Position numbers and translations under genes: made by a program
Part shown: in pieces, positions 37,503-49,874 of the stretch
Numbering within the stretch: the stretch's first letter is position 1
Layout: each line of letters starts with the position of its first letter
Notes under the pieces: generated by a model
Database searches by the model: none
Told to the model about the DNA's origin: nothing
What the model saw: only the letters and a program-made list of their open reading frames with translations
Assembly: GCF_017591425.1 (NCBI RefSeq)
Contig: NW_024465885.1
Location: 41,597,001-41,661,000 of the forward strand
DNA length: 64,000 bases
Origin: Ochotona curzoniae
Taxonomy: Eukaryota > Chordata > Mammalia > Lagomorpha > Ochotonidae
Direction: 5' to 3'

Positions 37503-37664
37503 ACATCACTTTTTAAGATGCCAGACAATATAGTCTATTTACTCTAAATGTGGAATTTTCTTGTTGAATAAAATTTAGGGGACATCTTAATTGATATCAA
37601 ACTTAGATTTTATAATTTCTTCCCAATCATTTTAATTTTTTTCTTATTTTTTAAAAATAATATT

Positions 37665-38000
37665 CAGGCAGGGTCAGAAGCTGTAACTCAGTGGCTAAAG
37701 CCCTTGTCTTACACGCACGGGATCGCGTATGGGCAGGGGTTTGTGTCACAGTTGCTCCACTTCCCATCCAACTCTCTGTGGCCTGGGAAAGCTGTCTAGG
37801 GCAGCCCAAAGTCTTGTGACCCTGATCCAGCATGGGAGACCCAGAAGAAGCTCCTGGCTTCTGACTTTGAATTGGTTCAACTCCAACCATTGTGGCCACC
37901 TGAGGAGTGAACCAGCTGATGCAAGATCTTTCTCTCTGTCTCGTCTTCTCTCTGTAAATCTGACCGTGCAATAAAAACAGGTAAATCCTAAAAAAAAAAT
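37665..38000 (+). mobile_element. CSINE, sense
   Basis: The head AGGGTCAGAAGCTGTAACTCAGTGGCTAAAG (with changes) leads to GGCCTGGGAAAGCTG, GGGAGACCCAGAAGAAGCTCC, a GCAAGATCTTTCTCTCTG region and a GCAATAAAAACAGGTAAATCC tail. It pairs in inverted orientation with the SINE at 37.2-37.5 kb. Confidence 0.93.
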
Positions 38001-39420
38001 CATAATATTCAGGCATATTGTGTTGATTCAATAGATCCTCCCATCTTTCTTGCTAATATTTTCCTTAGAATTTCATAATTACATTATAAAAACAAATTTT
38101 TCCATTTCAAAGTAACCTGAAAACATTCTAAAATGCTTTTCTAGTGTTCACATCCGTTATGATGTTTCCAATTATTTCAGTTGTTTCAAGTTCTAATGTA
38201 TCTTGCATTTTCTTCAATTGTAACAGGATATCGTTATCACAGATCATTTCGTCTTAACTAATGTAATTGTTTCTCACTTCATTTTTCTTCTCTAGCTCTA
38301 TTTTGTAATGATGACAACTACCATTTTACCATTGCTATTTTCTTGAAAAGTTTAATTCAAATTTTGTTATCCTGCTGAAGTGAATAAAATGCTTTCTATA
38401 TTAAATTGTTTTTATCATATTTAAGTAGTTCTCATTTGTATTTTATTTCAGATTTTAAGAATTTGTATTTTTTATCAAGGAATATATAGTTATATTACAT
38501 ATCGAACCTGAACTAATATCTGAACTTCAAATGTGTGTTCCTGTCACTGTTTTTTTTTTCTTTTTAAGTTGAGAAACATCAGCATTCTTGTGAATCCTGT
38601 CAATTTACTGAAAAATGTATGAATTCCATCTTCTCAGGATAGAAAGGATATTCACAAACTTTAAGGAAGATGTACAGTTAAAAAAAAGTGTACAGATTTC
38701 AAAAATTCACCACAATGGATTTACCTTTTAACTCAGTGTGTCTACAAACTTTTTGAAGTATCATATTAATCATAGAAAATGCTTGTGTTTTCCCAGTAGA
38801 AATCGTCTCATCTTGAAACATGGCCCCAGTGACAAATATTCATGATAAAATTTCTAACAGTGTTTCGAAGTAGAATTACATTCATTTAAATCCTCGTTCA
38901 TGTCTCTTCGTGGAAGAATAAATTTAAATTTCTGATTACTGGTGCTGTTTCTGCTGTTTTCAAAAGATCCCAGTACTAATTTTCTGACTTATTCTCAAAT
39001 CCTCATTTGTCAGCGTTTGTCACAATTAGAAAATTGCTACTACTTTAAAAAGGCTTTTTTGTTTCTGTTTTGGAGTATTTTTTTTTCTTTTAACTTAAAA
39101 TCATTCCCTAATGAGCATTCATTTCTCTTGTTCCATTCTGAGACTTCAAAACTGTTTCTAAAACGTGTTGTTCTATTTCCTTGTCTTTCTAAAATATATG
39201 AGTCCAAATTAGGGCAAAACTACTGCGATTTTTAACAGCATTTTTTGTTAATTTAATATCTTTCTAGAATCTTCGTAGTCCCTATGAGGATGGCTATTTC
39301 ATCCGCAAAGGCAGAGTCACAGATGTTATCCAAGCTTGTGCTACTTCATGTAACTGATGTCTAATCAAGCTAGATAGCATTACTCATTCCCAGATCAATT
39401 CACACATCTGTATAATGTGT
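38001..39420. other. T-rich intergenic DNA
   Basis: No gene recognised. The T-rich text may include old antisense L1 but cannot be placed. Confidence 0.35.
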
Positions 39421-39424
39421 AAAA

Positions 39425-39530
39425 TGCTGTGAGTCAGAGTGATCAAGGAGAAGTCTGGCTCTGCCATTCAGAACCTGAACAGTCTTGAGAATTCTTCTCA
39501 TGCTCTTTGTCTATTGAAAATGTAGGTGGC
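39425..39530 (+). mobile_element. MIR-like fragment
   Basis: The order GTCTGGCTCTGCCATTCAGAACC, CTTGAGAATTCTTCTCATGC and GAAAATGTAGG resembles the MIR core and 3' region. Confidence 0.4.
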
Positions 39531-39594
39531 AACATACACCTTCATTGCATTCCTTTGAATTGTCTATTCCTATAACTTGATTTTATGTCTGTTT

Positions 39595-39925
39595 TCTTAA
39601 GACTTACTCATTTCTTTCATTGAAATTCAGAATTACAGAGAGAGAAAAGGGAGAGACTGAGATGAGAGAGAGCTTTCATCTGCCAGATCAGTTTCCAAAT
39701 GGCTCCAAAGATCAGGGCTGGGCCAGTTCTAAGCTAGGAGCTAGGAACCTCAACCAGATCCTCCATGAAGGTACAGGAGCCCAAGAACTTGGACGAGCTT
39801 CCATGGCTTTGCCAGGTGCTTTAGCAAGGAATTCTATCAAAAATGCAGCAGCCTGTACTCAAATAGCACCCATATAAGATCTAGTGCAAATGGTGGCTTA
39901 ATCCACAGCTCCAAAGCACCAGTTC
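39595..39925 (-). mobile_element. CSINE, antisense
   Basis: TTAAGACTTACTCATTTCTTTCATTG, GAGAGAGCTTTCATCTGCC, AAGCTAGGAGCTAGGAACC and TACAGGAGCCCAAGAACTTGG are recognisable. The head end is strongly altered. Confidence 0.75.
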
Positions 39926-42090
39926 CCAAACTGCGCTTTAATTAATAGAACAAACACAGCCAAATCTTGAAGAAACTAATTACCCTAATGTTAAGCTAAC
40001 AACAGGATGATGGAAATATTTTGTGCAATAAATTATTACTAAGATTAATACATCAATTCATTGGACTTGGCATCATAACATATATTCAATTTGGTAATTA
40101 TAGTATGTATACAACTCGTACTTATAAAATCTTTGGTATGAAAACATTCTATGGTTTTATTATAAAAAGCAATTTGAGCTCCTCATTTAAAATTTTGGCA
40201 TTACCAAAACTATCACCCCCATAGGATAAGAAATTACACCTCAGCGTATGACTTTTTTGAATACATTTGAATTTCAACTTTTGAATCTGGAGATTTAATT
40301 GAATGTAAGTGTTAATTATAAAGCACCTCTCATTATTAACAGGGAATATATATTAGATATCCTGGTGAATAAATAATTAATGTCTTAAAGCTCTGATGAC
40401 TGCTTCCTTTTTGCAGACTTTAGTAAGGAAATGTATTATAATGACAAGTTCTCACAAGAGTTTACACAGTTCAAATTTCCTTTGAAAATATTATTAAATA
40501 TTAACCATCCAATATTGAGATGCCATTTCATTTACAGTTGATATGGAAGGAAACCATATCTTATGGAGTGATAGAGCTAACAAATCAATGTAGAGAATAA
40601 AAGCGGAAAGACATTATACCATTCTGTACATTCTCTTGGTAAGTGATGACCTCATCTGTTCCTAGAAAGTTACTCTAACAGAAAATCTATCTACCAAGAC
40701 AACTGAAATATTCTTACTTTATCACATCTCATAAGATCTCAATATCCTATAAAGAGTAATCATTGACATACTTTCAAAACCTGAACACTCCCCATCATTA
40801 TTAAAGTCGTTGGTGGTCACACCTGCACATTCCTTTGTTAAAGCTTTCCAGGTATGGTCTCCTTCCTCTGCTGTAGAACTCACATTTGCTCAGACTTCAG
40901 ACACCCAGACGTGCCGACCTTAACAGCAAGGAGTATGCCTTAAGGTTCACTCACACCGATGACCCTGCAGTCAAGTGGGCATCATTCTCATGTCACATTA
41001 CTCAAATTCCCTCTTTTTCAATTATGTTTTACTTAGAATTAAAGGAAATGCTACGGGTCAACTAAGTCCAAATTCTAGATGTGTGCTTTTACAAACACCT
41101 TCCTAAAATGTGGAGCTCCAAACCACAAACGCATCTATAAGAAAATGCATCCTACTTCTATATCCCTGAAGAAAAATGCTTTAGGTTGTAAGATTTGTTT
41201 AAAGTCAACCCGTTGGTCAGGTTCTCTTTGATGAAAGCATGAAGTGAAATAAATTTAATTAACTAGCACACAAAAAAATCTTTTGAACAATGCAGGAAAG
41301 TACAAAGAATGAAAGAATGGTAGAGACTTCATGGGCAAACTCTTGACTGTATTGAAATAGTAGAGTGCCGTTAATGAAGGCACTACCACTCAGTAACAAG
41401 GCTGCACTGCTTAGTAAACTGTTGGAGACATTGATTCCATGCTTGGAGAAATAAAATCGCTTCGCTGAATATAAAGGTGGACTCAGGATGAATTGGTGAT
41501 CTGACTGTGAAACATAAATCTTTAAACTAATGGAGGAAGATATAGAATGTTTCTGACATAAATCTAGGGTAGAAGTATTTAAAAACTGTAAAATCAAAAA
41601 TTGTGCGTTTAGCATTCTGCGTACATTTTATGTGCCCTGTGAACAAAGATCAATAAATCACAGTTTTAGGAGACAGTACTTACAATGCTTGAAAGTAACA
41701 AGAAGATTTATCAAGAGTTCATAATGAATTCTTAAGGATCTATAAGAACAACATCAATAAATAAAAATAGGTAAGAATATGGAATTGAAAATAGAAAGAA
41801 AGCATAAAGATTGATACCTATGTGACTTTTTTTTAATCTTCAAAGTCATAATTCCAGGAAATATAAATTAAAGCAATAGGATGATAGCATATTTCTCCTC
41901 CATGACAAGTAATATTAGAAGATTAAATAATACCAAATGTTGGCACAGATGTGAGGACACAAAAACTACATGTGCCTATTGGGACACTCACATGAGCAGA
42001 TCAGTGCCCGTGTTCCACATGCTGCAGCCCTCCTCTCTGATTTATAGTTAATGCAGACATGGGAGGTACAATGCTATTACAGTGAATGGA
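39926..42090. other. Intergenic DNA
   Basis: No gene recognised. A 118-aa minus-strand frame at 41259-41615 has no clear family features. Confidence 0.4.
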
Positions 42091-42094
42091 TAAG

Positions 42095-42265
42095 TGCCAT
42101 TCCACGGAGATGTGGACTACTTCCAAGGCTGCTGAGATGTGCACCTTTGCCAGTGCACCTTTGCCAGCTATGGCAGACCTCTGGGGAGTCAATCAGAGAA
42201 TAGGGACTCTGCCTTTTTGCCTCTCTTTTTGCCTGTCTGCCTCTTTCTTTCTCAGCCACTGAAAT
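42095..42265 (+). mobile_element. Old SINE fragment, sense
   Basis: GGCAGACCTCTGGGGAGTCAATCAGAG leads to a C/T-rich stretch with repeated GCCTCTTT/GCCTGTC units, like the end of an old C-repeat. A CACCTTTGCCAG unit is tandemly repeated at about 42,140-42,168. Confidence 0.4.
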
Positions 42266-42274
42266 TAGAAGAAA

Positions 42275-42607
42275 GAAACAAGGGCCTGGTGCAGTGGCCT
42301 AGCAGCTAAAGTGCTAGCCTTGCATGCACCAGGATCCCATATGGGCTCTGGTTCCAAACCTGATGGCCTGCCTCCCACCCAGCTCCCTGCTTGTGGCCTG
42401 GGAAAGCAGTCGAGGACAGCCCAAAGTTTTGGGACCCTGCACCTGTGTGGGAGACCTGGAAGAGGCTCCAGGCCTTTGGCTTCGGATTGGTACAGTCCAG
42501 TCATTGTGGTCGCCTGGAGTGTGAATCAGCAGATGGAAGATATTCCTCTCTCTCTCCTCTCTGTATATCTGTCTTTACAATAAACATTAATAAATCTTTA
42601 AAAAAGA
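42275..42607 (+). mobile_element. Young CSINE, sense
   Basis: Nearly complete. The head GGCCTGGTGCAGTGGCCTAG, CAGGATCCCATATGGGCTC, CTTGTGGCCTGGGAAAGCAG, CACCTGTGTGGGAGACCTGG and TGTATATCTGTCTTTACAAT with an ATTAATAAATC tail are all present. Frames of 66-105 aa across it are translations of the repeat. Confidence 0.96.
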
Positions 42608-42723
42608 TAATAAAACAAAATAAAAAGCTTTTTCTTTTTTCTAGCACATTTGTGCAATTTGGGGATTTGGCATGCTTAAGCGCAGGGTTACTAGAGAGTA
42701 GAGATTAGGACACATAATACACA

Positions 42724-42726
<3 letters not shown>

Positions 42727-42772
<46 letters not shown>
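42727..42772. repeat. (CA)n microsatellite
   Basis: About 23 uninterrupted CA units. Confidence 0.97.
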
Positions 42773-42773
<1 letters not shown>

Positions 42774-43869
42774 TTTGTACCACCAATTCAAACTTCGGAC
42801 TGATTTTCACAGAAGTCCCTAGGGGACCTGTGTATAATACAATAGTGTTGCATTGAATTGTACCTGGGGGTGGCCATGCGTGCAACCGTGCAATAGTTAA
42901 TTGGCAAAGTATTGTGTTATGCACCCTATGGACTGCCAGGCAACAATTACAATCATGATTTAAATGGGTGAATTGAAGTGCATAAGGAAAGCTCAGTAAA
43001 AATCATGCCGAGTGAAGCACAGGTTTTAAGAAGGCACATAATAGTATCATTTACATCTATTTAAAACTTAGAACAATGAACTCTCTTGGACCATTTGTAA
43101 CATGACGCAGGGTGATTGCCTAAAAACTATAGACCACAGCAACATGACTGATGATGATGGATGAGAATGAAAAATGGAAATAAGAGAGGACAGCAGGAGA
43201 AGATATAAAATAAAACAAAACATAAAAGGGTTTACACAGAGGAATAACACTGCAATAGAAAAACCAGTATATTAAGTTCAGCTTTTGTTCTGTCTAATTG
43301 AGTGAAAATGTACATGAAGGGTCATATGTGACCCTTCTCACATGAGCATTCCCACAGAGAGGTACACCCTCCCTTCTCATTTTTTATTGTGTACTCATGC
43401 TATCATCCAGATAGAGATTATGGTCATTTCCTCAGTGTTTTCCTTCTTAGTCATTTGTCATCTGTTCTTTTAGAACCCATCGAAACCAGGGCCTGTGGGG
43501 TTTGGGCAGAACACACTGCGGTCTGATTAAAGCAATCCCCATACACGATACTTGTTTTCTTCATTTATTTTGAGCTGAGAGGATTAATGTGACATTGCAA
43601 CGATCAGAGTGAGGTGGACCCAAAAGAAGGTTCCCTCTCCACCTTAGAAAAAGACAAGGGTTCTTGAATAGACTGTGTGAGCTGCACCATCTCTCCATCC
43701 GCTTCTTTTCTTTCTGAAACGGAAGCATGGTATTGGCCCTACTCAGCAACATCTCTGAAGTCCTGAGTGTAAGCATCACTCCGCAAGCATGGGGAGCAGG
43801 AAGAGGGACGCGTCTGATCATTTCTGATGCTGAGTCTGCTAAGTCTCTGGTCTGAATGTCTTCTCCATA
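42773..43869. other. Intergenic DNA
   Basis: No gene recognised. A 104-aa minus-strand frame at 43561-43875 has no identifiable domain. Confidence 0.4.
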
Positions 43870-44220
43870 ACTCATTGAAATTTCACTGGCCTTATGACAC
43901 CATTAAGAAGCAAAGGTGGAGCCGTTAAGGTGATAAAATATGGGGGAATCTGTCATCATAAGTGGATTGATGCCATTATCATGGCAGTGGATTGGTTATC
44001 ACAAAAGTAGATTTCTGATTTTTTTTTAAATGTATTCAGCCACTTTCCTCTGTCTCCTGAAAGTATTTTTCTGTTTCTACCATACAAAAACACAGCATAA
44101 AACTCTCAACAAATGCAGGCACAATTCTTTTGGAATTCCCAGTTTCCAAAACCTGGGCCAAATAAATCTCCGTGGTTTATAAATTAATAGATCTGGAGTA
44201 TTCTTTCACATGAAAAAAAC
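43870..44220 (+). mobile_element. MaLR-type (MLT1/MST-like) LTR
   Basis: The conserved order is clear: CATTGAAATTTCACTGG, GGTGGAGCCGTTAAGGTGA, GTGGATTGATGCCATTATCATGG and CAGTGGATTGGTTATCAC. These are followed by ATGCAGGCACAATTCTTTTGGAATTCCC, GGGCCAAATAAATCTCC (poly-A signal), TTTATAAATTA and GAGTATTCTTTCAC. This is an old mammalian ERVL-MaLR solo LTR in sense orientation. Confidence 0.72.
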
Positions 44221-45928
44221 ACACGCTGAAACACTCAAAGTTTTTTTTTATATACAAAGAAATTTTAACTTCAAATTAGTATCAGTTTTCTCTGCATTGC
44301 TCAGCTCAACCTAATATCAAGTGGCTCTCTTCTTTGTTATTGTATCAACATAATTAAAAGATTCTCTGTATCGTTGATATGACTATACCAATATTCTTTT
44401 CATAAAATATGTGAGACCTTCATAGTCTCGTATTTAGAATTAATTTGATGTATTAACTACTGGGTTTTAAGAAAAGAAGATAATATTTAGATTCATTTAA
44501 TTCAAAAAATGCCTTTCTATCCTTTACTGTGGTAATTCTGCTTTCTAATATACCAAAACTCTGTAATCAAAGGTGACTTTGATATAAAAGGGACAAGATT
44601 ATGTAGCAAGCATAACATTTTAGCATGAAATTAACATCATTTTTGTTCCACTCTAATGTATTTCAGTTACACATCCTTACACTTTTGCAGATAGACAAAA
44701 GTACAGAGAACGCGTGCTCGTAGAATGGGTGGGATCATACATTCAGTAGACAGGCGCTCTTGTTTCACAACCATGTGTGTAAATGAGCTCATTCTGTGTA
44801 CAATCATTTTCTAGCTGCTTCCATGCGAATTTTCTAAAGTCCTAAAATAAAATAGATACATTTTCCAAGCACAAAATCTTAGGTAACCCATAATTTATTT
44901 TCTATAATTGCATTTTATGATGTTGAAGCAATATATCATCAAAATATGTTTGACCTACAAATACATATTTGCTTATCTTTTTTACTTTTTCAATCTCTTG
45001 GAAATTGTCTATTACAAAAACTGTGATATTAAGGTAGCAACAATTTGGTTTATTTTATTCCCTTACTAATGTTCTTCCCATGGTGCTAATTTTAAATGCC
45101 TTCTGTGTACTAGGCATGATGCTCAGTGTGTCATGTTGTATTCATTTCCCAAGTTTCTTTTTCCTTTGGCCTCCTTTTACACACAGGTTGTAACCTTCTG
45201 TCCCTTCACTGACTCAAAAGCTTGCTTCAAATTCCTATTGGATCATTTAGGTAAAGAAATTTATTATTTAATTTTTAAATTGAAAAGACAAGTGCATCCA
45301 AAGGATTCAGTTTGGAATTAGCTACATGCCTTGGCTCAACAGCTTAACTACAAGCATGCTGGCGGGTAGGAGTGGATAGTTGGACTGTTCTCATACCTCT
45401 ACTGTATGTCAGTGATTCTCAGCTAAACCGTAGTGGCCGATAATTAGTTCTTCCAGATTGCATATTTTCTTTATTTTAGCCGTGTCTATCTTCTACAATA
45501 AGCAATATTTTAATAGGTTTTACCTATACTACTTGTACCAATTGCCTTGGAATTATGATATTAATATTAATATTTGCCTACAACAATGTCAGTTTCTCCA
45601 TTATGCTTATTATGAATGTTTTCTAGCCCTTAATCTCTTTATCATTGACAATTCATTATTGTTTCTTGCTAAGCTTTGATCTTCTATTGGTTACTTTCTG
45701 TAGATATTGATTTCTCATATCACACCAATGAATTCTTGTATGATACCATGTATTCAACTGTAATATACATACAGCTCACTGCTGCAACTGAAGGCCTCCT
45801 ATCAACCTGTATTTAATTAGGAGACAAAAACCACACAGTATGTTAATCAGAGAAAATCGAATATATATGCTAAAAAATTAGAATTATAATAAGGAAAACT
45901 GTATTACATGTGGAAACACTAGTAGTAA
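44221..45928. other. AT-rich intergenic DNA
   Basis: No gene recognised. CAGTGATTCTCAGC at about 45,411 could be the end of a small hAT element, but no partner end was found. Confidence 0.4.
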
Positions 45929-46246
45929 CATAAGACTTTGGGAAAATACACAAGCAAGAAATATGTAGAAATATTGTACCTGCAGAATAAAGAAGTTGTA
46001 AAAATCTTTAATCGACAATACTGCATTGTGCACTTGGAAAAATATGAAGACAATGTATTTCATGATGTATTTTATATCATACCTGTAAAGCTAATAGAGA
46101 AGAATAAGACAGTTTGTGAATATGTTAATTATACTGATTGTGATGATTTCGTTAATCAGTATACATTTATTCTGAAAGGCATTGAGTTACATACAATAAA
46201 TGTGTATAGTTATGGATTTCAATTATTTGTCAATGAAACTAAATGA
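45929..46246 (+). other. Open frame of 106 codons without ATG, unidentified
   Basis: The frame opens after a TAA at 45926 and runs to a TGA at 46244-46246. It contains no methionine codon at all; the nearest possible start is TTG at 45938. The translation is unusually protein-like for AT-rich DNA. It is rich in Lys, Glu, Asp, Tyr and Val, with few Ser and Leu, and contains the stretches KYVEILYLQNKEVVKIFNRQ and CEYVNYTDCDDFVNQY. I recognise no family. It could be a relic of a mobile element, an internal exon without obvious splice sites, or chance. Confidence 0.15.
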
Positions 46247-46599
46247 CGGAAATGTTCCTTAAACACTGGATACGCAGACGTTAGCTCTGCAGCTCCAGTG
46301 GAGATGGAGCAATAGTCATGTGTCATTGGTCAGGTGTGTCTGAAGGACCTGGCAAGATCTGGGATGCAAGAAGGGCATCTGAGATCAGATGCACATGGAC
46401 TGTGAGATGAATCTTGGTCCCTACAAAGATATGAGAGCGAAATAATTTATAGGAGAGAAGTCTTTCAGGAGCTGGAATAACAGGGTCAATGACATAACCA
46501 GATTAAAATCCTTCTATCACTGAGGAGCCAGCCCACTCCAGACCAACACTAAAGTACAGGTTCCCCAGTTTCTCCATGGTCATGCAACCAAAATACTGT

Positions 46600-46925
46600 A
46601 CCTCAGCGACTGGCTAGGTGGTGCACTGGCCAGTACTCCAAATGAAGAATGCCAGCATTCCAGATGGGTACCAATTCAAATCCAGGCTGCTGCACCTACC
46701 ATTCAGCTCCCTACTTGTGGCCTGGGAAAGCATCAGAGGATGGACCAAATCCTTGAGATCCTGTACCTACATGGTGCTTTGGTTAGCTTATCCTGGCCAT
46801 CTTATCCATTTGAAGCATAAACCAGGAAATAGAAAATATTTCTTTCTGTCTCTTCCTTTCTCTGTAAATCTACCATTGCAATAAAAATAAGTAAATCTTA
46901 AACAAACAAACAAACAAACAAACAC
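46600..46925 (+). mobile_element. CSINE, sense, with (AAAC)n tail
   Basis: ACTGGCTAGGTGGTGCACTGG head, CATTCAGCTCCCTACTTGTGG, CCTGGGAAAGCATCAGAGG, a TCTGTAAATCTACCATTGC segment and AATAAAAATAAGTAAATC. The tail has become six AAAC units. Confidence 0.9.
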
Positions 46926-48120
46926 TCCACTTCCTTCAGTGCTGCAGTTAAAACAAGTGGTAGAGCTTCAGTTTCTGTGCACAACCTCTACTGTAAAGCT
47001 GCAAGTTGTGCTCGCAAGTCAAGGAAAATACTTAAAGCAATCTCATCTCAAATCACAGAACATATACTAATGAGTGAATCAGAAGCTAAAAGAATACATT
47101 ATAAACTTGCACAAGATTTCTTCCAAATTCCATAGGTTCTGCAGTAGAACTAGCTTTCTCTGGAAAATAGATTATTTAATTTCCTGGCTAAGTCGTTGTA
47201 AAATATATGCACAAAGAGGCTGTTCTCATTCTGTATAAACCACAGTTTTGGCAAATAAAGTAAGTACAGCTACTTCAAATATGTGTTAAAAGGCACAAAG
47301 GGAAATGTAAGGAAAAATAAAGGATGTAGTATAGATCCCAATAAACAGTGGAAATGCATTCATTTGTTTTCTCTGTTTTCTACGAATGTAAGCATTAAAA
47401 AATAGGATTTTTTTAAAAATCTGTGTGTGTGTGTACTTAGGTATTTATGAATTAAAGCTTTGAGGTTTTAATTAATGGTGCTTTTGTTTAAAGTAGAAAA
47501 TAAGTAGTACTATATGATTCTCAAAATCAGCTTCCAAAAGTTACTGAAAATTTTTCTGAAAGTTAAATCCAATATGGTTGAACTCAATGAACTTTCTGGA
47601 TGTGTTTCAACTCAGAAGGTTTTGAGAATATATAGAATCATCAAGTAATATGTCACACAGTTTGGCTTCATGGCCTACTTAGAACTTCAGTAACTGCCAA
47701 AAGAAAAAAAAAAAAAAAAAGCCAGTATTTAACATGGCTCCATTCCCAGAAAGTCATAGGATTTTCAGGTAAATGTGAATGGATCTGGAATTCTGACCCA
47801 AACTTAGTTAAAGTTTTTCAAACGAGATGAGTAAGTAAGAGACGTTTTCAGTAAAAATTGGTTGGTGCCTTTGTGCAGGAGCCCTGGTACTGTGACAGCT
47901 CGTCCTCTTTCATTTTAAGTACTTTACTACTAAAAATGGACATTTATACTACATACCATAGTATATTGATATATGTATAGATTGCGGAACAATTAAAATA
48001 TTTCAAGTGTCTTGCCTCATGTGGTTGTTATGTAGCAGTGGGAACATTTTCAGCAGTTTCAGCCATTTTATACACTAATAATTATGGTAGGAACTATTCT
48101 GTACATTAGTCCTCAGAATT
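46926..48120. other. Intergenic DNA
   Basis: No gene recognised. It contains a poly-A run at about 47,704-47,720. Confidence 0.45.
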
Positions 48121-48121
48121 T

Positions 48122-48240
48122 AGCCATCTGAAGAGCTTCTACCAGGCTTCACATATAGGTACAGGATGCAATAGTTGGGGCCATCCTCTGCTGTTTTCCC
48201 AGTCCATTAGCAAGGAACAGTATCAGAAGTGGCGAAGCAA
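48122..48240 (-). mobile_element. CSINE fragment, antisense
   Basis: Only the central part remains: GAAGAGCTTCTACCAGGC, TTGGGGCCATCCTCTGCTG, TTTTCCCAGTCCATTAGCAAGG. Confidence 0.65.
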
Positions 48241-48390
48241 AAAATAAACCAAAGAAATGGCAGCTTTGCCAGTAAGTAATCACAACAATTTTCATTTTAA
48301 GCTGTGGTCATTGCATTCAATGACGTCACAAACTGAAATCAATAATGACACTTATACAAAGGAGACACAACTACTTAGTGAACAAAACCT

Positions 48391-48396
48391 TTTATT
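48391..48396 (-). terminator. Polyadenylation signal AATAAA of KRTAP copy 1
   Basis: On the minus strand CCTTAATAAAAGG lies about 305 nt past the stop codon. The same site is kept in copy 2. Confidence 0.7.
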
Positions 48397-48700
48397 AAGG
48401 AGTCAGTATCATCTTCTGTTTTAGTATATGCCACTCACATAATACTCCTGTTTATCTTTAGAATGCTAAAACACAGAGACAGAGGAAAGAATCTAAGATT
48501 CTTCACAAATTTGTGAAGGGAACAATATCTTCTGTCTTCGTGATGGACTATTTGGGCTCCAACAACAGACAATCATTAGTGAAACTTCAACACATAAACA
48601 TTAATCTTCATTTCATAATGCAGTTAAAGGGCAGGGGGATTTTCAATTGGACCTGAATTAGAGTGGTCATGTCAAAGGCAAATGAAGATCTGTGAGATGA

Positions 48701-49024
48701 TTAGCAGCAAGAAGAAGAGCATCTTCTGTAGTAGAATGGCCTGTATCCGTAGCATCCAGAGCCATAGCCACTGCCATATCCATATCCAGAGCCATAGCCA
48801 CAGCCATAGCCACTGCTATAGCCACTGCCATATCCATATCCAGAGCTGTAACGACACTTAGAGCCACAATGAGAGCCATAGCCATGTCCATATCCAGAGC
48901 CATAGCGACACTTAGAGCCACAATGAGAGCCATAGCCACAGCCATAACCATGGCCTAAGCCATAGCCACAGCCTGAGCCATAGCCATGGCTTCCACAGGA
49001 GTTTCCATAGTAGTTGCAACGCAT
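48701..49024 (-). CDS. High glycine/tyrosine keratin-associated protein, KRTAP21-like (copy 1)
   Basis: A single-exon gene for a 107-aa structural protein of hair. Proteins of this type fill the matrix between keratin intermediate filaments in the hair shaft cortex and are cross-linked through cysteines. About half of the residues are Gly (34) and Tyr (22), and 13 are Cys. The start MRCNYYGNSCGS and the end GYRPFYYRRCSSSCC are the non-repetitive caps. Between them are GYGSGYG-type repeats and two copies of an 11-residue module containing SHCGSKCRY (about residues 33-41 and 51-59). The MxCNYYxNxCG start and YRPxxxRRC end match the KRTAP21 group as I know it; the exact ortholog cannot be fixed here. 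The start is the first ATG, 77 nt downstream of a TATA box. There is no intron, as usual for the family. Confidence 0.9.
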   Translation of the reverse strand: MRCNYYGNSCGSHGYGSGCGYGLGHGYGCGYGSHCGSKCRYGSGYGHGYGSHCGSKCRYSSGYGYGSGYSSGYGCGYGSGYGYGSGYGSGCYGYRPFYYRRCSSSCC

Positions 49025-49100
49025 GGTGTCAGGAGATGAAGTTCCAGGTGAAGAGCAGGAGGATGTTACTGAAGTTTGAATGTCAGGTACTCTTCCAAGA

Positions 49101-49110
49101 CCTTTATATA
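49101..49110 (-). promoter_or_regulatory. TATA box of KRTAP copy 1
   Basis: The minus strand reads TATATAAAGG 77 nt before the ATG. It is identical in copy 2 and has decayed in the orphan promoter at 57.1 kb. Confidence 0.75.
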
Positions 49111-49387
49111 CTCACTGGGATGGATGGGTCATACCTCACATGGACTCTGCTTTTGCATTTTATAGGCATGTGCCTAAAATGACCTCACTGTGTGTAATAA
49201 CCAATTTGCTAGGAATTCCTACTCTACCCACTGCTCCCCTAACAACTTTTTCTAGCCTTATAACACGTACATTTTATACTCTCCCCAAAATCATACAAAT
49301 GTAACCTTGCTTTGAAGATTTCATTTCATAACCATGATGTAACATACTATATTATCAAAATACAGAGGACCTAAATATGAATGTGTT

Positions 49388-49835
49388 TGTCATACTATTC
49401 TAATGCTCTTGGAAATATTTATTATACAAGAGGTGCTACTCGATGCTATTAACTATTTTTATTATCTTTTTCATTATCATCATCTTGTTTTGTTTTGCTT
49501 CTTCTCCTAATCCTTTGTTATTCACATCATAATCACTCTATATTGCTTGACATGGATTTTGGACAAGAAATTCAGTGTTTCTTAATCCTATATGCATTCC
49601 CTGCAAAACTTTCCTCTCTTAAGTAGGTGATTCTCGCCTCTCCTAGAAATGATATCTTCTTTTTCCAGGTAAGTATTTTTATGAATCTCTTGGTGGCTCA
49701 ATTATGTAAGAAAATTTACTTATTTTTTGAAAGGATAGTTTTTTCCCAAGAGCTTAATTTAGAGTGAGAACATTTCTTGGCTAAGCACCTCTGTACTTGT
49801 TGAATTAAATTCAACAACCCATGAGATTATTTACA
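49388..49835. repeat. Older, diverged homology to 58.66-59.07 kb
   Basis: Beyond the near-identical block, similarity to 58,660-59,070 continues at a much lower level. Examples are AAATTCAGTGTTTCTTAATCC against AAATTTAGTATTTCAACATCC, and CTGTACTTGTTGAATTAAATTC against CTATACTGTTGAATTAAGTCC. The spacing is also kept. This is the upstream DNA of copy 1 from an older duplication. Confidence 0.6.
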
Positions 49836-49874
49836 CTACCCTGAATTTTGTGTTGCATATAAGTTCTCCCCAGT

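Larger units (their letters stand above)
48275..49387. repeat. Duplicated KRTAP unit, copy 1
   Basis: A block of about 1.1 kb, nearly identical by eye to 57,398-58,516. It includes the 3' flank, polyadenylation signal, coding region, TATA box and about 300 nt upstream of the gene. Identity falls sharply beyond CTAAATATGAATGTGTT on the right and around CATTTTAAG on the left. The offset between copies is 9124 nt at the left end and 9130 nt at the start codon; the difference is the six extra coding bases of copy 2. Confidence 0.92.

Noticed and set aside
42311..42708. Frames of 66-105 aa
   Set aside because: Translations of the CSINE at 42,275-42,607.
48667..48951. 94-aa same-strand frame rich in Met, Ala and Asp overlapping KRTAP copy 1 (and a 96-aa twin at 57,791-58,081)
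   Set aside because: It is the +1 reading of the GGCTATGGC-type repeats of the KRTAP coding region; any periodic sequence gives such a shadow.
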